This document shows positions 1 through 8,160 of a stretch of DNA of 32,049 bases, one piece after another. The stretch is from contig CAMKQS010000012.1 in the NCBI GenBank assembly GCA_946414975.1, forward strand, positions 1 to 32,049. The letters run 5' to 3'. Source of the stretch: an uncultured Caryophanales bacterium (lineage in GTDB: Bacteria > Bacillota_I > Bacilli_A > RF39 > UBA660). The notes below the pieces were generated by a model. That model was not told the origin of the DNA. It made no database searches and was given only the letters and a program-made list of their open reading frames with translations. The position numbers were made by a program, and so were the translations under genes. Positions within the stretch are counted from its first letter, which is position 1. Each line of letters begins with the position of its first letter.

Positions 1-79
1 GTTAGATAATTAATATATTTTGCCCAAGGGGTCACGATGTCTTGACAAAAGTTAAAATATAAATATAGCACTACATTTA

Positions 80-1150
80 TCATTCAACACTTATATTAAA
101 TGATACTATTCCTGATGAAGTATAATCAGTTGAAAAATCTTTATGATTAAATTCCACACTATATTTATCATTTTCTAAAGATAATTTATAACCATTTATA
201 TTATCTTCATTATCTTGTCTGTTTTTTATTAATTCCAAATAATCTTCTAGAACTTGTTGCCTATATTTTAAATCAACTTTATACTTATCAATATTCTTGC
301 TATTATCATCAATATTTAACTCTATATTATCTTTATTACCTAAAATATACATAAGAGAAAATAACATAGCTCTAGCATCATATATGTCCTCTACTGACAT
401 AGAATCTGAATCAACTCCTGTATATGTAGATGCTGAATAACTACCAGAAAAGTATACTCGTTTTAGTACTTTTGTTTCTCTATCATAATAAAGATTTAAT
501 TTTCCACCAGCAGCATCATATACAACTTCGTAATAATATAAATCAGTTTCATCAGTTTTTTCACTAGATGGAAAAATATAAAATTTATTATCGCTAAGTT
601 CTTTTTCAAAAGTATCATATATAGATTTTCTAGTCCAAGTATCCATTGACTCCTCTATTAAAGTTTCAATTTTTTTAGATTTATTTTCTATTTCATAAAA
701 ATCTGCTTTACTTGATTTTACATTCCAGTAATAAAGTTTATATTTTTTTGAAGTAGATATATCTTTTTTAAAATAAACATATAAAAAATCTCCATCAATT
801 ATCAAATAATTTCTAATTTTTTTTGATTTATCTTCAATTATTAAATCATTACCTTTTTTATAATATTTAAAATTTTCTTTTTTAGTTTTCTTTTTTCCAT
901 TTTCAATGCTTTCATACGTTGCTTTTACTGATAAAGGCGATATTTTATAAGTTATCTTCCCATCAACTCCATTATTATAATCATATCTTACATAAGTACC
1001 ATAATATTTCATAGGTATCATATTAATTAGAAAAATAATAACTCCTACTATCCAACATAAAGCTGCAACTGAACCTGAAATAATAAATACAATACTTTTT
1101 AATTTTCCTTTCTTTTTCTTTATACTAGCTATACTTTTTACGTCATCCAT
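80..1150 (-). CDS. Membrane-anchored protein of unknown function
   Basis: I do not recognise this 356-residue protein. A Lys-rich N-terminus (residues 8-18) is followed by one hydrophobic segment (about 18-46), predicting a single-pass anchor with the N-terminus inside and the remaining ~310 polar residues outside. The ectodomain is rich in Lys, Asp and Tyr, has short beta-prone repeats and no cysteine cluster or known catalytic motif. The ATG start is preceded by AAGGAG at a slightly long spacing. The stop is TGA, which shows that TGA is not a sense codon here. It is divergent from the XRE regulator gene at 1257 and shares its control region, so it may be that regulator's target (inference). 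Confidence 0.8.
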   Translation of the reverse strand: MDDVKSIASIKKKKGKLKSIVFIISGSVAALCWIVGVIIFLINMIPMKYYGTYVRYDYNNGVDGKITYKISPLSVKATYESIENGKKKTKKENFKYYKKGNDLIIEDKSKKIRNYLIIDGDFLYVYFKKDISTSKKYKLYYWNVKSSKADFYEIENKSKKIETLIEESMDTWTRKSIYDTFEKELSDNKFYIFPSSEKTDETDLYYYEVVYDAAGGKLNLYYDRETKVLKRVYFSGSYSASTYTGVDSDSMSVEDIYDARAMLFSLMYILGNKDNIELNIDDNSKNIDKYKVDLKYRQQVLEDYLELIKNRQDNEDNINGYKLSLENDKYSVEFNHKDFSTDYTSSGIVSFNISVE

Positions 1151-1173
1151 AATAACATACTCCTTCCACCATT

Positions 1174-1203
1174 ATTATACCACAATATCACCGAATAGGT
1201 GAA
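1174..1203 (-). promoter_or_regulatory. Promoter of the membrane protein gene, overlapped by a dyad
   Basis: On the minus strand TATAAT (1179-1174) lies 18 nt from TTCACC (1203-1198). The dyad TCACC-5 nt-GGTGA (1188-1202) covers the -35 box and part of the spacer. A dyad in this position, between a gene and a divergent XRE regulator, is a typical repressor operator; binding by this regulator is inferred. Confidence 0.55.
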
Positions 1204-1209
1204 CTCGTT

Positions 1210-1239
1210 TTAACAAAATAAATGAGAAAATAGTAATAT
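1210..1239 (+). promoter_or_regulatory. Promoter of the XRE regulator gene
   Basis: TTAACA (1210-1215), an 18-nt spacer and TAATAT (1234-1239) form a near-consensus vegetative promoter directed at the start at 1257. It begins 7 nt past the dyad at 1188-1202, so one bound dimer could affect both divergent promoters. Confidence 0.45.
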
Positions 1240-1256
1240 AGATCAGGAGGTTACGT

Positions 1257-1511
1257 ATGACTAATAAAAAAGATGAAAATTATGTATATTATCTTGTAGC
1301 CCATAACCTTAAAAAGCAAAGAAAATTAAAAGGCTTAACCCAAAGACAATTTGCAGAATTATGTAATTACAGTGATGGATTTATAATGAATATCGAAAGT
1401 AAAAAATACTATCAAACGGTAAGTTTAGGAACATTATGGAAATTTGCAATGGTTTTGGATATAGATATAAAAGAGCTACTTGCACCAATAGATGAAAACG
1501 AACAAAATTAA
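1257..1511 (+). CDS. XRE-family helix-turn-helix regulator
   Basis: This 84-residue protein is essentially one Cro/C1-type HTH domain (about residues 10-75). The helix pair around KLKGLTQRQFAELCNYSDGFIMNIE and the hydrophobic core toward LDIDIKELL are typical of the family. It has no ligand-binding or protease domain, so it should act as a simple DNA-binding dimer. AGGAGG lies 7 nt before the ATG. An intrinsic terminator starts within the last codons. Its divergent neighbour, a membrane-anchored protein, and the dyad between them suggest a local repressor. Its specificity cannot be read from the sequence. Confidence 0.9.
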   Translation: MTNKKDENYVYYLVAHNLKKQRKLKGLTQRQFAELCNYSDGFIMNIESKKYYQTVSLGTLWKFAMVLDIDIKELLAPIDENEQN

Positions 1512-1535
1512 GGTCATTAATCCTTGATTTTTTTT
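1507..1535 (+). terminator. Intrinsic terminator of the XRE gene
   Basis: ATTAAGG (1507-1513) pairs with CCTTGAT (1522-1528) over 7 bp including one G-U pair, with an 8-nt loop and then a run of T to 1535. The stop codon lies in the left arm. Confidence 0.7.
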
Positions 1536-1550
1536 ATCAATTTATAAAAA

Positions 1551-2085
1551 AATTAATTGCTGTTCCCTAACAATTATTCTATCATCTGAACAATATTTTA
1601 TTACATAATAAAATCTGATACAGTAGTTTTCCCTGATTTATTAATGTACTTTTTGTTTCATCATCCAATCTTTCATATTCTTTTGTTTTAATCTTCTCAT
1701 GTAATTATCTATAATTATAATTGTTTTTTATTGTGATATTTATATAATAATTAATCTTATTAACATCTTTTAATACTATAAGTTCTATACAGTGACTCCA
1801 ACTTAATTGTGTCAGCATTGCTGACACTTTCTTATCACTAAAAACTCTATAAAATTGTCTCATTCTAAACAATGTTCTTTTGTTATACTTTTTCCCAACT
1901 TCTAGCATTAATTTTCGAGAATAATTTTCAATGATAGATTCACCATATTTACTTCCTGCTTCATTTAATAACTTACCAATTTCAAAATAAGTTTTGACTC
2001 TATTTCTTTCCTTTGAATAATCTTTAACCCTTCTATATATTTCATTATCAATTAATTTATTTCTTATTTCATTATAATAATTCAT
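1551..2085 (-). pseudogene. Decayed second copy of the DUF1016/YhcG-type nuclease gene
   Basis: This is a tandem partner of the intact gene upstream. It has its own AGGAGG site and ATG at 2085 and codes for about 126 residues before a stop. The first 214 nt including the ribosome site (1883-2096) differ from the intact copy (2805-3018) at only two positions. Sequence then diverges abruptly, although LSW and other landmarks still align. The reading frame ends at a TAA where the intact gene has a Gln codon. Past it the homology continues (EKIK, EYERLDDETK), is frameshifted near the INQ motif, and then jumps from the segment matching VSDFI to the segment matching VIKYCSDDR. About 118 codons, the whole nuclease core, are missing. 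An N-terminal fragment could still be translated. Confidence 0.85.
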
Positions 2086-2098
2086 AATACCTCCTAGA

Positions 2099-3007
2099 TT
2101 AATTTCTATCACTTACTTGCATTAATTGATATTCTCTAGCAATAACTCTATCATCTGAACAGTATTTTATTACATATTCATTATCTTGTTTACAAATAAT
2201 TATCCCTATAGTTTTATCTTCTTCTATAGTTTTAATATTTTTATCAATATAATTTATATACTTTTCTATTTGACCTATATGTTCACTTTTAAGTTCAGTT
2301 ATCTTAAGTTCAATCACAATATAACACTTATATTTAATATTATATAATAGTAAATCAATATAATTGTATCTATCACCCATCTTAATCTTATATTCATTTT
2401 TTATATAGCAAAAGCCATCTCCAAGTTCAGTCAAAAAATTATCCATATCTTCAAGTATTAATTTTTTCAATATCCTTTCAGATATTGTTTTATAATTATA
2501 AATATTTTTTATGATTATTGGATTCTTTATAAAATCTGAAACAATAGTTTTCTTCTGATTTATTAATTTATTTTTTGTTTCATCATCTAATCTTTCATAT
2601 TCTTTTGATTTTATTTTTTCTTGCAACTGCCTTTTGCTTAAATTATAATTTATACACTGATTAGAATAATAATACATTTTGTTTTTATTTTTTAAAGGCA
2701 TTATTAATAAAAAACTTGTCCAAGATAATTTGGAAACCACTGGTTTCCAAAAGTCATCATTAAACATAACATACAATTGTCTCATGCTTCTTAAAGTCCT
2801 TGTATTATACTTTTTCCCAACTTCTAGCATTAATCTTCGAGAATAATTATCAATGATAGATTCACCATATTTACTTCCTGCTTCATTTAATAACTTACCA
2901 ATTTCAAAATAAGTTTTGACTCTATTTCTTTCCTTTGAATAATCTTTAACCCTTCTATATATTTCATTATCAATTAATTTATTTCTTATTTCATTATAAT
3001 AATTCAT
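2099..3007 (-). CDS. DUF1016/YhcG-type PD-(D/E)XK nuclease
   Basis: This 302-residue protein has the two-part architecture of the DUF1016 family. The N-terminal helical domain (about 1-125, beginning MNYYNEIRNKL) has the conserved YFEIGKLLNE and GKKYN..TL..MRQ stretches. The C-terminal PD-(D/E)XK fold has Asp218 (YIDLLLYN) and Glu233-Leu-Lys235 (VIELKI), followed by a helix with Gln246 (GQIEKY). It is predicted to cut or process DNA; substrates of the family are poorly known. The frame stays open 25 codons upstream, but TAGGAGG lies just before the ATG at 3007, and the same arrangement precedes the second copy, so I chose that start. It begins 25 bp after the SSB gene and is probably cotranscribed with it. 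Confidence 0.87.
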   Translation of the reverse strand: MNYYNEIRNKLIDNEIYRRVKDYSKERNRVKTYFEIGKLLNEAGSKYGESIIDNYSRRLMLEVGKKYNTRTLRSMRQLYVMFNDDFWKPVVSKLSWTSFLLIMPLKNKNKMYYYSNQCINYNLSKRQLQEKIKSKEYERLDDETKNKLINQKKTIVSDFIKNPIIIKNIYNYKTISERILKKLILEDMDNFLTELGDGFCYIKNEYKIKMGDRYNYIDLLLYNIKYKCYIVIELKITELKSEHIGQIEKYINYIDKNIKTIEEDKTIGIIICKQDNEYVIKYCSDDRVIAREYQLMQVSDRN

Positions 3008-3032
3008 AATACCTCCTATAATAAAAAGAAGA

Positions 3033-3365
3033 TTACTCTTCTTCTTGTCTCTTACTAGATAAAAATGTGACTTTTTCAGCAACTACTTCAACAGCTTGCT
3101 TTTTTTCATCATTTATTTCATAGTTTCTGGTTTGTATTCTTCCCTTAATACCAACTAAATCTCCTTGTTTACAGTATGATACAGTACTTTCTGCAACACC
3201 TTTCCAAAGAATACATGAAATAAAATCAGTATCGTATTCTCCATTAGAATTTTTAAATGAACGAGGTACTGCTAAAGTAATATTAGATACTTTTTTCCCA
3301 GATTCAGTTGTTTTAAGTTCAGGTTCCTTAACTATTCTACCTACTAACACTGCTTGATTTAACAT
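3033..3365 (-). CDS. ssb: Single-stranded DNA-binding protein, short form
   Basis: The 110 residues form one OB-fold: MLNQAVLVGRIVKEPEL at the N-terminus, then VPRSF and DFISCILWKG..A, and the G-Q-type strand (GIKGRIQTRNYE). It should bind ssDNA as a tetramer. It ends at KRQEEE and lacks the long linker and acidic D-D-I-P-F tip that recruits repair proteins in main bacterial SSBs; in length it resembles B. subtilis SsbB. It is not in the usual rpsF-ssb-rpsR context, and the next gene is a DUF1016 nuclease, so it may be an accessory SSB rather than the replication SSB. AAAGGAG precedes the ATG. Confidence 0.9.
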   Translation of the reverse strand: MLNQAVLVGRIVKEPELKTTESGKKVSNITLAVPRSFKNSNGEYDTDFISCILWKGVAESTVSYCKQGDLVGIKGRIQTRNYEINDEKKQAVEVVAEKVTFLSSKRQEEE

Positions 3366-3455
3366 TTATAATATCTCCTTTCGAAGACATATTAACAAAT
3401 ATTTTTTTATTTAACAAATATCAATTTTTCAAATAATAAGTAGTATTTTTGGCAA

Positions 3456-3495
3456 TAAAAAAAATACTAAATTACAATATTTTAATTTAGTATTT
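3456..3495 (-). terminator. Intrinsic terminator of sufB
   Basis: A perfect 13-bp stem (3462-3474 with 3483-3495) with an 8-nt loop is followed on the minus strand by a run of T. It lies 30 nt past the sufB stop. Confidence 0.85.
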
Positions 3496-3524
3496 CTATT
3501 TATTTATCTTATTAAAAAATCGTA

Positions 3525-4829
3525 TTAAAAATAATTTTTTAATAAAGCATTAAGTTCTACTGCATATTCCATAGGTAATTCTTCTCTAAATCTTTCAATA
3601 AATCCCATTATAATTAACTCTTTTGCTCGTTCTTCAGATATTCCTCTACTCATTAAATAAAATAATTTATCTTGACTTATACGTGCAACAGTTGCTTCAT
3701 GGTTTAAGTTTGATGTTGAATTACTAACTACATTTTTAGGTATTGTATCACTCTTAGATTCAGGATCTAAAATAATTGTATCACACTTTACTAAAGCATT
3801 AGAATGTTCTGCATCTTTAGTTATATTGACCCAACCACGATATGTAGCTTCTCCTCCTTTTACAGCTATACTTTTACTTATAATATCGCTTTTTGTATAT
3901 GGAGCTAAATGTATCATTTTAGCACCAGCATCTTGTATTTGATTATCTTTTGCAACAGCTATAGATATACATCTACCAAGAGCATATTTTCCATTTAAAA
4001 TACAAGCTGGATATTTCATATTTACAAATGATCCAATGTTACCATCAATCCATTCCATAACACCAGACTCTTCTACAATAGCTCTTTTGGTAACTAAGTT
4101 ATAAATATTATTAGCCCAATTTTGAATTGTTGTATATCTACATTTTGCATTCTTTTTTACATATATTTCAACAACTGCAGCATGTAAAGAATCTGTTGTA
4201 TAAGTAGGTGCAGTACAACCTTCCATATAATGTAAAGAAGAATTTTCATCTACGACAATTATTGTTCTTTCAAACTGACCCATATTTTTACTATTAATTC
4301 TAAAATAACTTTGAAGTGGTCTATCTAAGTGAGTGTTAGGTGGAATATATATAAATGTACCACCACTCCATACCGCACCATTAAGTGCAGTATATTTATT
4401 CTCATCATACTTAACAAGTTTATTAAAATATTCTTTAAATAAATCAGGATATTCTCTTAAAGCAGTATCAGTATCACAAAATATAACATTTTTATCAACT
4501 AATTCTTTTATCATATTGTGATATACTACTTCGCTTTCATATTGTGCTCCTACACCTGCTAAATATTTTTTTTCAGCCTCTGGTATACCTAGCTTATCAA
4601 ACGTATCTTTAACATCTTTCGGAACATCATCCCAACTTTTTTCAACTTTATCTGTAACTTTTTTATAATAAGTAATATCATCAAAATTAATATTTAAATC
4701 AGGTCCAAATACAGGATTAGGTATTTGTTCAAATTTTAAATATGATTGAACTCTAAAGTCACGCATCCATTTTGGTTCTTTTTTTTGCTTTGATATTGAC
4801 TCTACTATCTTTTTACTAATTCCTTTCAT
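3525..4829 (-). CDS. sufB: SufB, Fe-S cluster assembly scaffold
   Basis: SufB builds Fe-S clusters as part of the cytosolic SufBCD complex, with sulfur supplied by SufS/SufU. The 434 residues match the family throughout: the N-terminal KKEPKWM and [13 protein letters not shown] region, the beta-helix core ([40 protein letters not shown]), the conserved Cys349 in KCDTIILD and His377-Glu378 in [11 protein letters not shown], and the C-terminal [11 protein letters not shown] helix. AGGTGAT precedes the ATG. It appears to have its own promoter (TATAAT 17 nt before the start) and terminator. SufC, SufD, SufS and SufU are not in the window, whereas in most Bacillota sufB is the last gene of sufCDSUB. 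The gene is therefore detached from its operon here. Confidence 0.96.
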   Translation of the reverse strand: MKGISKKIVESISKQKKEPKWMRDFRVQSYLKFEQIPNPVFGPDLNINFDDITYYKKVTDKVEKSWDDVPKDVKDTFDKLGIPEAEKKYLAGVGAQYESEVVYHNMIKELVDKNVIFCDTDTALREYPDLFKEYFNKLVKYDENKYTALNGAVWSGGTFIYIPPNTHLDRPLQSYFRINSKNMGQFERTIIVVDENSSLHYMEGCTAPTYTTDSLHAAVVEIYVKKNAKCRYTTIQNWANNIYNLVTKRAIVEESGVMEWIDGNIGSFVNMKYPACILNGKYALGRCISIAVAKDNQIQDAGAKMIHLAPYTKSDIISKSIAVKGGEATYRGWVNITKDAEHSNALVKCDTIILDPESKSDTIPKNVVSNSTSNLNHEATVARISQDKLFYLMSRGISEERAKELIIMGFIERFREELPMEYAVELNALLKNYF

Positions 4830-4865
4830 TTAGATCACCTACTATATTATACTAAAAAAATAATT

Positions 4866-4888
4866 AAATAAAAAGTAGTTTTAACTAC
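4866..4888 (-). terminator. Intrinsic terminator of the kinase-like gene
   Basis: GTAGT (4875-4879) pairs with ACTAC (4884-4888) around a 4-nt loop, followed on the minus strand by T-rich sequence. The stop codon of the kinase-like gene is inside the hairpin. It separates that gene from sufB. Confidence 0.55.
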
Positions 4889-6093
4889 ATCTTATTTATT
4901 TTACTCTCACTTTTATATCTTCCTTCAAATTCATAAAAGTATACACTTGGAGGAAAATAATTACTATTATAAAACTCTTCTTCATCATATATATAATCAT
5001 TATCAATAATGACTAAATCACCTTTTTTTAATATTTCATCTATATCATTTAAATAACCTGTTGCTACCTTATCTACTTTATCTATTCCTCTAAAATATAC
5101 TTTATTATCTTTAAGTAATCTACCTATATTATCTTCCTTACAATCAGTCCAAATAAGTCCTTGACTTCTAAGCTCTTTATATATTTGATAAACATCTTCT
5201 TTAGTAATATTAGTAGTATCAACTCTTTCAGTTATTTCAATACAAAATAAGAAATTTAACTCATCTTTATCTAATATTTCTTCTCTATATAATGGTTGTA
5301 AGAATCGCTTATTATTCTTCTTTGTAAATACCTCTCTTCTTCTTCCTATTTTAAGCACTTTATCTCCTATTTGATATACAATTGAATAAGCTCCATTCTT
5401 ACTTAAAAGACAAATATCATTATAATCTATATTTTCATTTTCGCTAAGTTCTTTAACAATAAAAGAAACAGTTTTTCTAATAATGTCGTTTTCTACTAAC
5501 TTAAAATCAAACATAGCAGTTATTATTTCATCTGATACAAGATTTTTATTTTTGCTAATAATCATATTAACCATATCAATTAAATCTTTAGAAAAGTTAT
5601 TTTCTTTTAAAATATATTTTAGTTCTAATAGCTTAGTTGAATGCTTAATTATAAGTTCTATATTGTCTACAGTTATCTCTTTATAATTATTTAATAATAC
5701 TTTAAATAATGAATTATATTCTAACATTAAATTACTGTCATTTATATATTTAAATAAATTATTAATATCGATATTTTTTTCTTTACAATACATTATTACT
5801 CTTACATACTCAATTTCACTTTTATAGTACTTTAAAAGACTAAATATATTATTTTCTACATAATTTTTATCAACACCATAAAAATGATCTATATAACTTA
5901 TTATAGTATCAAATTTATATTTTTTTGAAAAAAAATCTATATTAGAAAAGAATAAATCATATTTTATTACTAAATTAGTAACTGATGGTTCCATTAATAT
6001 ATAAATATGACAATCTTTCATTATATTTCTAAAATTATTTACAAATTCCATCTCTTTGCCATTTTTTATTAATTCTATTACGTATGTATCCAT
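4885..6093 (-). CDS. Protein-kinase-like protein with helical N-terminal region
   Basis: This 402-residue protein is not a named family to me. The first ~220 residues look all-helical and solenoid-like. The C-terminal ~180 carry protein-kinase landmarks in order: a small-residue loop NGAYSIVYQIG (233-243), Lys248 in KVLKIG as the candidate ATP-binding lysine, a hinge-like ITERVD, a catalytic-loop segment WTDCKEDN (315-322) matching the D-x-K-x-x-N spacing of HRDLKPEN, and Asp364-Asn-Asp366 in VIIDNDY at the metal-binding DFG position. The loop is not a classical GxGxxG and the His of HRD is Trp, so it is either an atypical kinase or a degraded one. It starts 20 bp after mutM, probably in the same transcript, with AAGGAAATGAT before the ATG. 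Confidence 0.7.
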   Translation of the reverse strand: MDTYVIELIKNGKEMEFVNNFRNIMKDCHIYILMEPSVTNLVIKYDLFFSNIDFFSKKYKFDTIISYIDHFYGVDKNYVENNIFSLLKYYKSEIEYVRVIMYCKEKNIDINNLFKYINDSNLMLEYNSLFKVLLNNYKEITVDNIELIIKHSTKLLELKYILKENNFSKDLIDMVNMIISKNKNLVSDEIITAMFDFKLVENDIIRKTVSFIVKELSENENIDYNDICLLSKNGAYSIVYQIGDKVLKIGRRREVFTKKNNKRFLQPLYREEILDKDELNFLFCIEITERVDTTNITKEDVYQIYKELRSQGLIWTDCKEDNIGRLLKDNKVYFRGIDKVDKVATGYLNDIDEILKKGDLVIIDNDYIYDEEEFYNSNYFPPSVYFYEFEGRYKSESKINKM

Positions 6094-6113
6094 TTAATCA
6101 TTTCCTTATCATA

Positions 6114-6920
6114 TTATCTTTGACACTTAGGACAATAATATGTTCCTCTGCCATTAACTTTAATTTTAAGAATAGTACTTTTACAAACTTTGCATTCATC
6201 ATTTTCATGATTATGTACTAGTAAATTATTTTGAAACTTTCCATGTACGCCACGAGATGATTCATAACTTTTAATTGTTGTTCCACCTTTTTTTATAGCT
6301 TCATCTAATATTTCACGTGTATATTTAATTATATTATCAAAGTCCTTTTTATTTAATTCACAACCTTTTTTCAAAGGATTAATTTTACTTTTAAAAAGAA
6401 TCTCATCAGCATAAATATTTCCTATACCAACAATAATACTTTGATCAAGCAATATTGTTTTAATTGGTAATCTTTTATTTTTTATCTTTTCTTTTAAATA
6501 ATTACAATCTAGTTTATCGTCCCAAGGTTCTAGTCCTAAATCACATAATGGTTTTTCTTCATAAACTTTTTCTTTTTTTATTAAATACATTCTTCCAAAT
6601 TTTCTTGTATCATTATATTTTAAAATACCATCATCAAAGTGAAATATAACATGATCATGACGAGTAATATCACCATCAATAAAGTATTTTCCTTCCATTC
6701 TAAGATGGCTAAGTAGATAATAATCATTAAGTTCAAACATTAAAAATTTTCCTCTTCTTTTTATATCAATAATTGTTTGATTCTTAACTAACTTTTTAAA
6801 TAAATCAACATCTGGTTTATCTATCATATTATAAAGCACATCTACACTAATTATCTTTTTTCCCAAAATTTGTCTTTTTAAAGTATTCTTTACTGTTTCT
6901 ACTTCTGGTAATTCTGGCAT
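6114..6920 (-). CDS. mutM: Formamidopyrimidine-DNA glycosylase (MutM/Fpg)
   Basis: MutM removes 8-oxoguanine and formamidopyrimidines and nicks the DNA by beta,delta-elimination. After Met removal the catalytic Pro2 and Glu3 are exposed (MPELPEVETV). Lys58 in RRGKF, the lesion-side SHLRMEGKY, the helix-two-turn-helix GIGNIYADEILF and a C-terminal zinc finger with four Cys (C243, C246, C263, C266) are all present. Length (268) is normal. The frame is open to an ATG four codons upstream, but Pro must follow the initiator Met for catalysis and GGGTGAT lies just before the ATG at 6920, so that start is certain. It leads a unit with the kinase-like gene. Confidence 0.97.
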   Translation of the reverse strand: MPELPEVETVKNTLKRQILGKKIISVDVLYNMIDKPDVDLFKKLVKNQTIIDIKRRGKFLMFELNDYYLLSHLRMEGKYFIDGDITRHDHVIFHFDDGILKYNDTRKFGRMYLIKKEKVYEEKPLCDLGLEPWDDKLDCNYLKEKIKNKRLPIKTILLDQSIIVGIGNIYADEILFKSKINPLKKGCELNKKDFDNIIKYTREILDEAIKKGGTTIKSYESSRGVHGKFQNNLLVHNHENDECKVCKSTILKIKVNGRGTYYCPKCQR

Positions 6921-6936
6921 AACATCACCCATATTA

Positions 6937-6965
6937 ATAATAACAAAAAAATATATTATTGTCTA
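6937..6965 (-). promoter_or_regulatory. Candidate promoter of mutM
   Basis: TAGACA (6965-6960), a 17-nt spacer and TATTAT (6942-6937) point toward mutM. The predicted start of transcription is only about 10 nt before the ATG. Its -35 box lies in one arm of the 14-bp inverted repeat, mirrored by the promoter on the other strand. Confidence 0.45.
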
Positions 6966-6991
6966 ACATATTAATTTGACAATAATATATT
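6950..6991. repeat. 14-bp perfect inverted repeat between divergent promoters
   Basis: AATATATTATTGTC (6950-6963) is the exact reverse complement of GACAATAATATATT (6978-6991), with a 14-nt centre. Each arm holds part of the -35 box of one divergent promoter. It is not followed by a gene end on either side, so it is unlikely to be a terminator; it could be an operator or simply two similar promoters placed back to back. Confidence 0.7.
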
Positions 6992-7003
6992 ATTTGGTAT
7001 AAT
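6976..7003 (+). promoter_or_regulatory. Strong vegetative promoter
   Basis: A consensus TTGACA (6976-6981), 16-nt spacer and consensus TATAAT (6998-7003) precede the gene at 7030. This is among the best sigma-A matches in the window. Confidence 0.85.
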
Positions 7004-7029
7004 ACGCATCGAAAAGGGAGAAAAAAATA

Positions 7030-8160
7030 ATGAAATACGATGATAATTTAATTAATGATTATATTAATGGTAATGATATGGATGATGATATATTAGAACA
7101 ATTAGAAGATAACACTGATTTTATGATTGAAGTTATTAAAAAAAGCAATGATAAAAAAATGTATTTTTTTTGTAGTGAAAATGTAAAGAAAGACTTTAGA
7201 TTTGTGGAATTTTTTATTAAAAAATTTAAAGATGACATCAATTTAATCAATAAAGTAGCTGATACATTCATAAATAGTAGAAAAAAACAAAATAATTCTT
7301 TTGACTTTGAAAAAGATACAATTATTGTATTGATGAATAACTTAACTAAAAAATCAGATGATACTGAATTTATGTTATATAAAATTGAAAGTACACTTTT
7401 TGTAACTGAGTTTTTTCTATTTTTAGAAACTGAAAAACTAAGTAACAACTCTTTCGAAGGGTTAGGCTTTAATATAGCTGAATCACTACTTGAAGGATAT
7501 GATATTCTTACAAACTATGTAGCAGAAACATTTATAAATGATATATTTTATAAAAATAAAGACTTAGAAGAATTAATTCATAATAATGTAACTAATAAAG
7601 AGCATTTAAACAAAGATAATATAGATACCTTTTTAGCTTTATTTATAGAGCAATTTGATTCTGCTTTAAATGAATATATTTCATATGATCAAGAATTATT
7701 AAATGACTTAAAAAAGGACTTATCTAAAATTTATCAAAGATGGGATTATATGACTATTGTTTATAATAGTAAAAAAGTAGAAATGTTTAGAGATGCATTA
7801 TCCCACTATTTTAAATATAATACTGGTGATGAACCAAGCTTCACTTATTCAGAATTAGAAGCATGTATTGTTAAAAATATGAAATTAGAGCACATATTTA
7901 ATAATGCAGATAAATTTGAAGAACATATTTTTAATTGTACAATAGATAGAGTAAATACAGATAATGCTAGTTTACTAGAAAGTGAATTTGATTATAACAA
8001 TGAAACAGATTGCAAATTTATAAAATTTGCAATTGAAACTGCTAAAAAAATATTTTTTCAAAATGAAAAAGTAGAATATGATCCATATATTGAACAAAAT
8101 AAACAAAAGAAAAAACAATTTTTCTTTATGATTTGTATTGATGATGATAAAAACAGTTAA
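7030..8160 (+). CDS. Acidic, helix-rich protein of unknown function
   Basis: I do not recognise this 376-residue protein. It is acidic, Asn/Asp/Lys-rich and predicted mostly helical, with no signal peptide or membrane span, so it should be cytosolic. Residues ~20-75 (DNTDFMIEVIKKSNDKKMYFFCSENVKKDFRFVEFFIKKF, given here only as a landmark region) recall the short helical repeats seen in DUF4116-type proteins, a weak resemblance. The final ~15 residues are Lys-rich, then FFFMICIDDD. AAAGGGAG precedes the ATG, and the promoter has consensus boxes, so expression is probably substantial. It stands alone between mutM and a convergent sensor kinase gene, with its own terminator. Confidence 0.8.
   Translation: MKYDDNLINDYINGNDMDDDILEQLEDNTDFMIEVIKKSNDKKMYFFCSENVKKDFRFVEFFIKKFKDDINLINKVADTFINSRKKQNNSFDFEKDTIIVLMNNLTKKSDDTEFMLYKIESTLFVTEFFLFLETEKLSNNSFEGLGFNIAESLLEGYDILTNYVAETFINDIFYKNKDLEELIHNNVTNKEHLNKDNIDTFLALFIEQFDSALNEYISYDQELLNDLKKDLSKIYQRWDYMTIVYNSKKVEMFRDALSHYFKYNTGDEPSFTYSELEACIVKNMKLEHIFNNADKFEEHIFNCTIDRVNTDNASLLESEFDYNNETDCKFIKFAIETAKKIFFQNEKVEYDPYIEQNKQKKKQFFFMICIDDDKNS

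Noticed and set aside
1..79. Short G/C-richer stretch with CCCAAGGGG near the left edge
   Set aside because: It is too close to the window end to tell whether it belongs to a repeat, attachment site or gene.
3008..3082. 25-codon N-terminal extension of the DUF1016 protein overlapping ssb
   Set aside because: AGGAGG directly precedes the ATG at 3007, and the second copy has the same site and start but a different upstream sequence.
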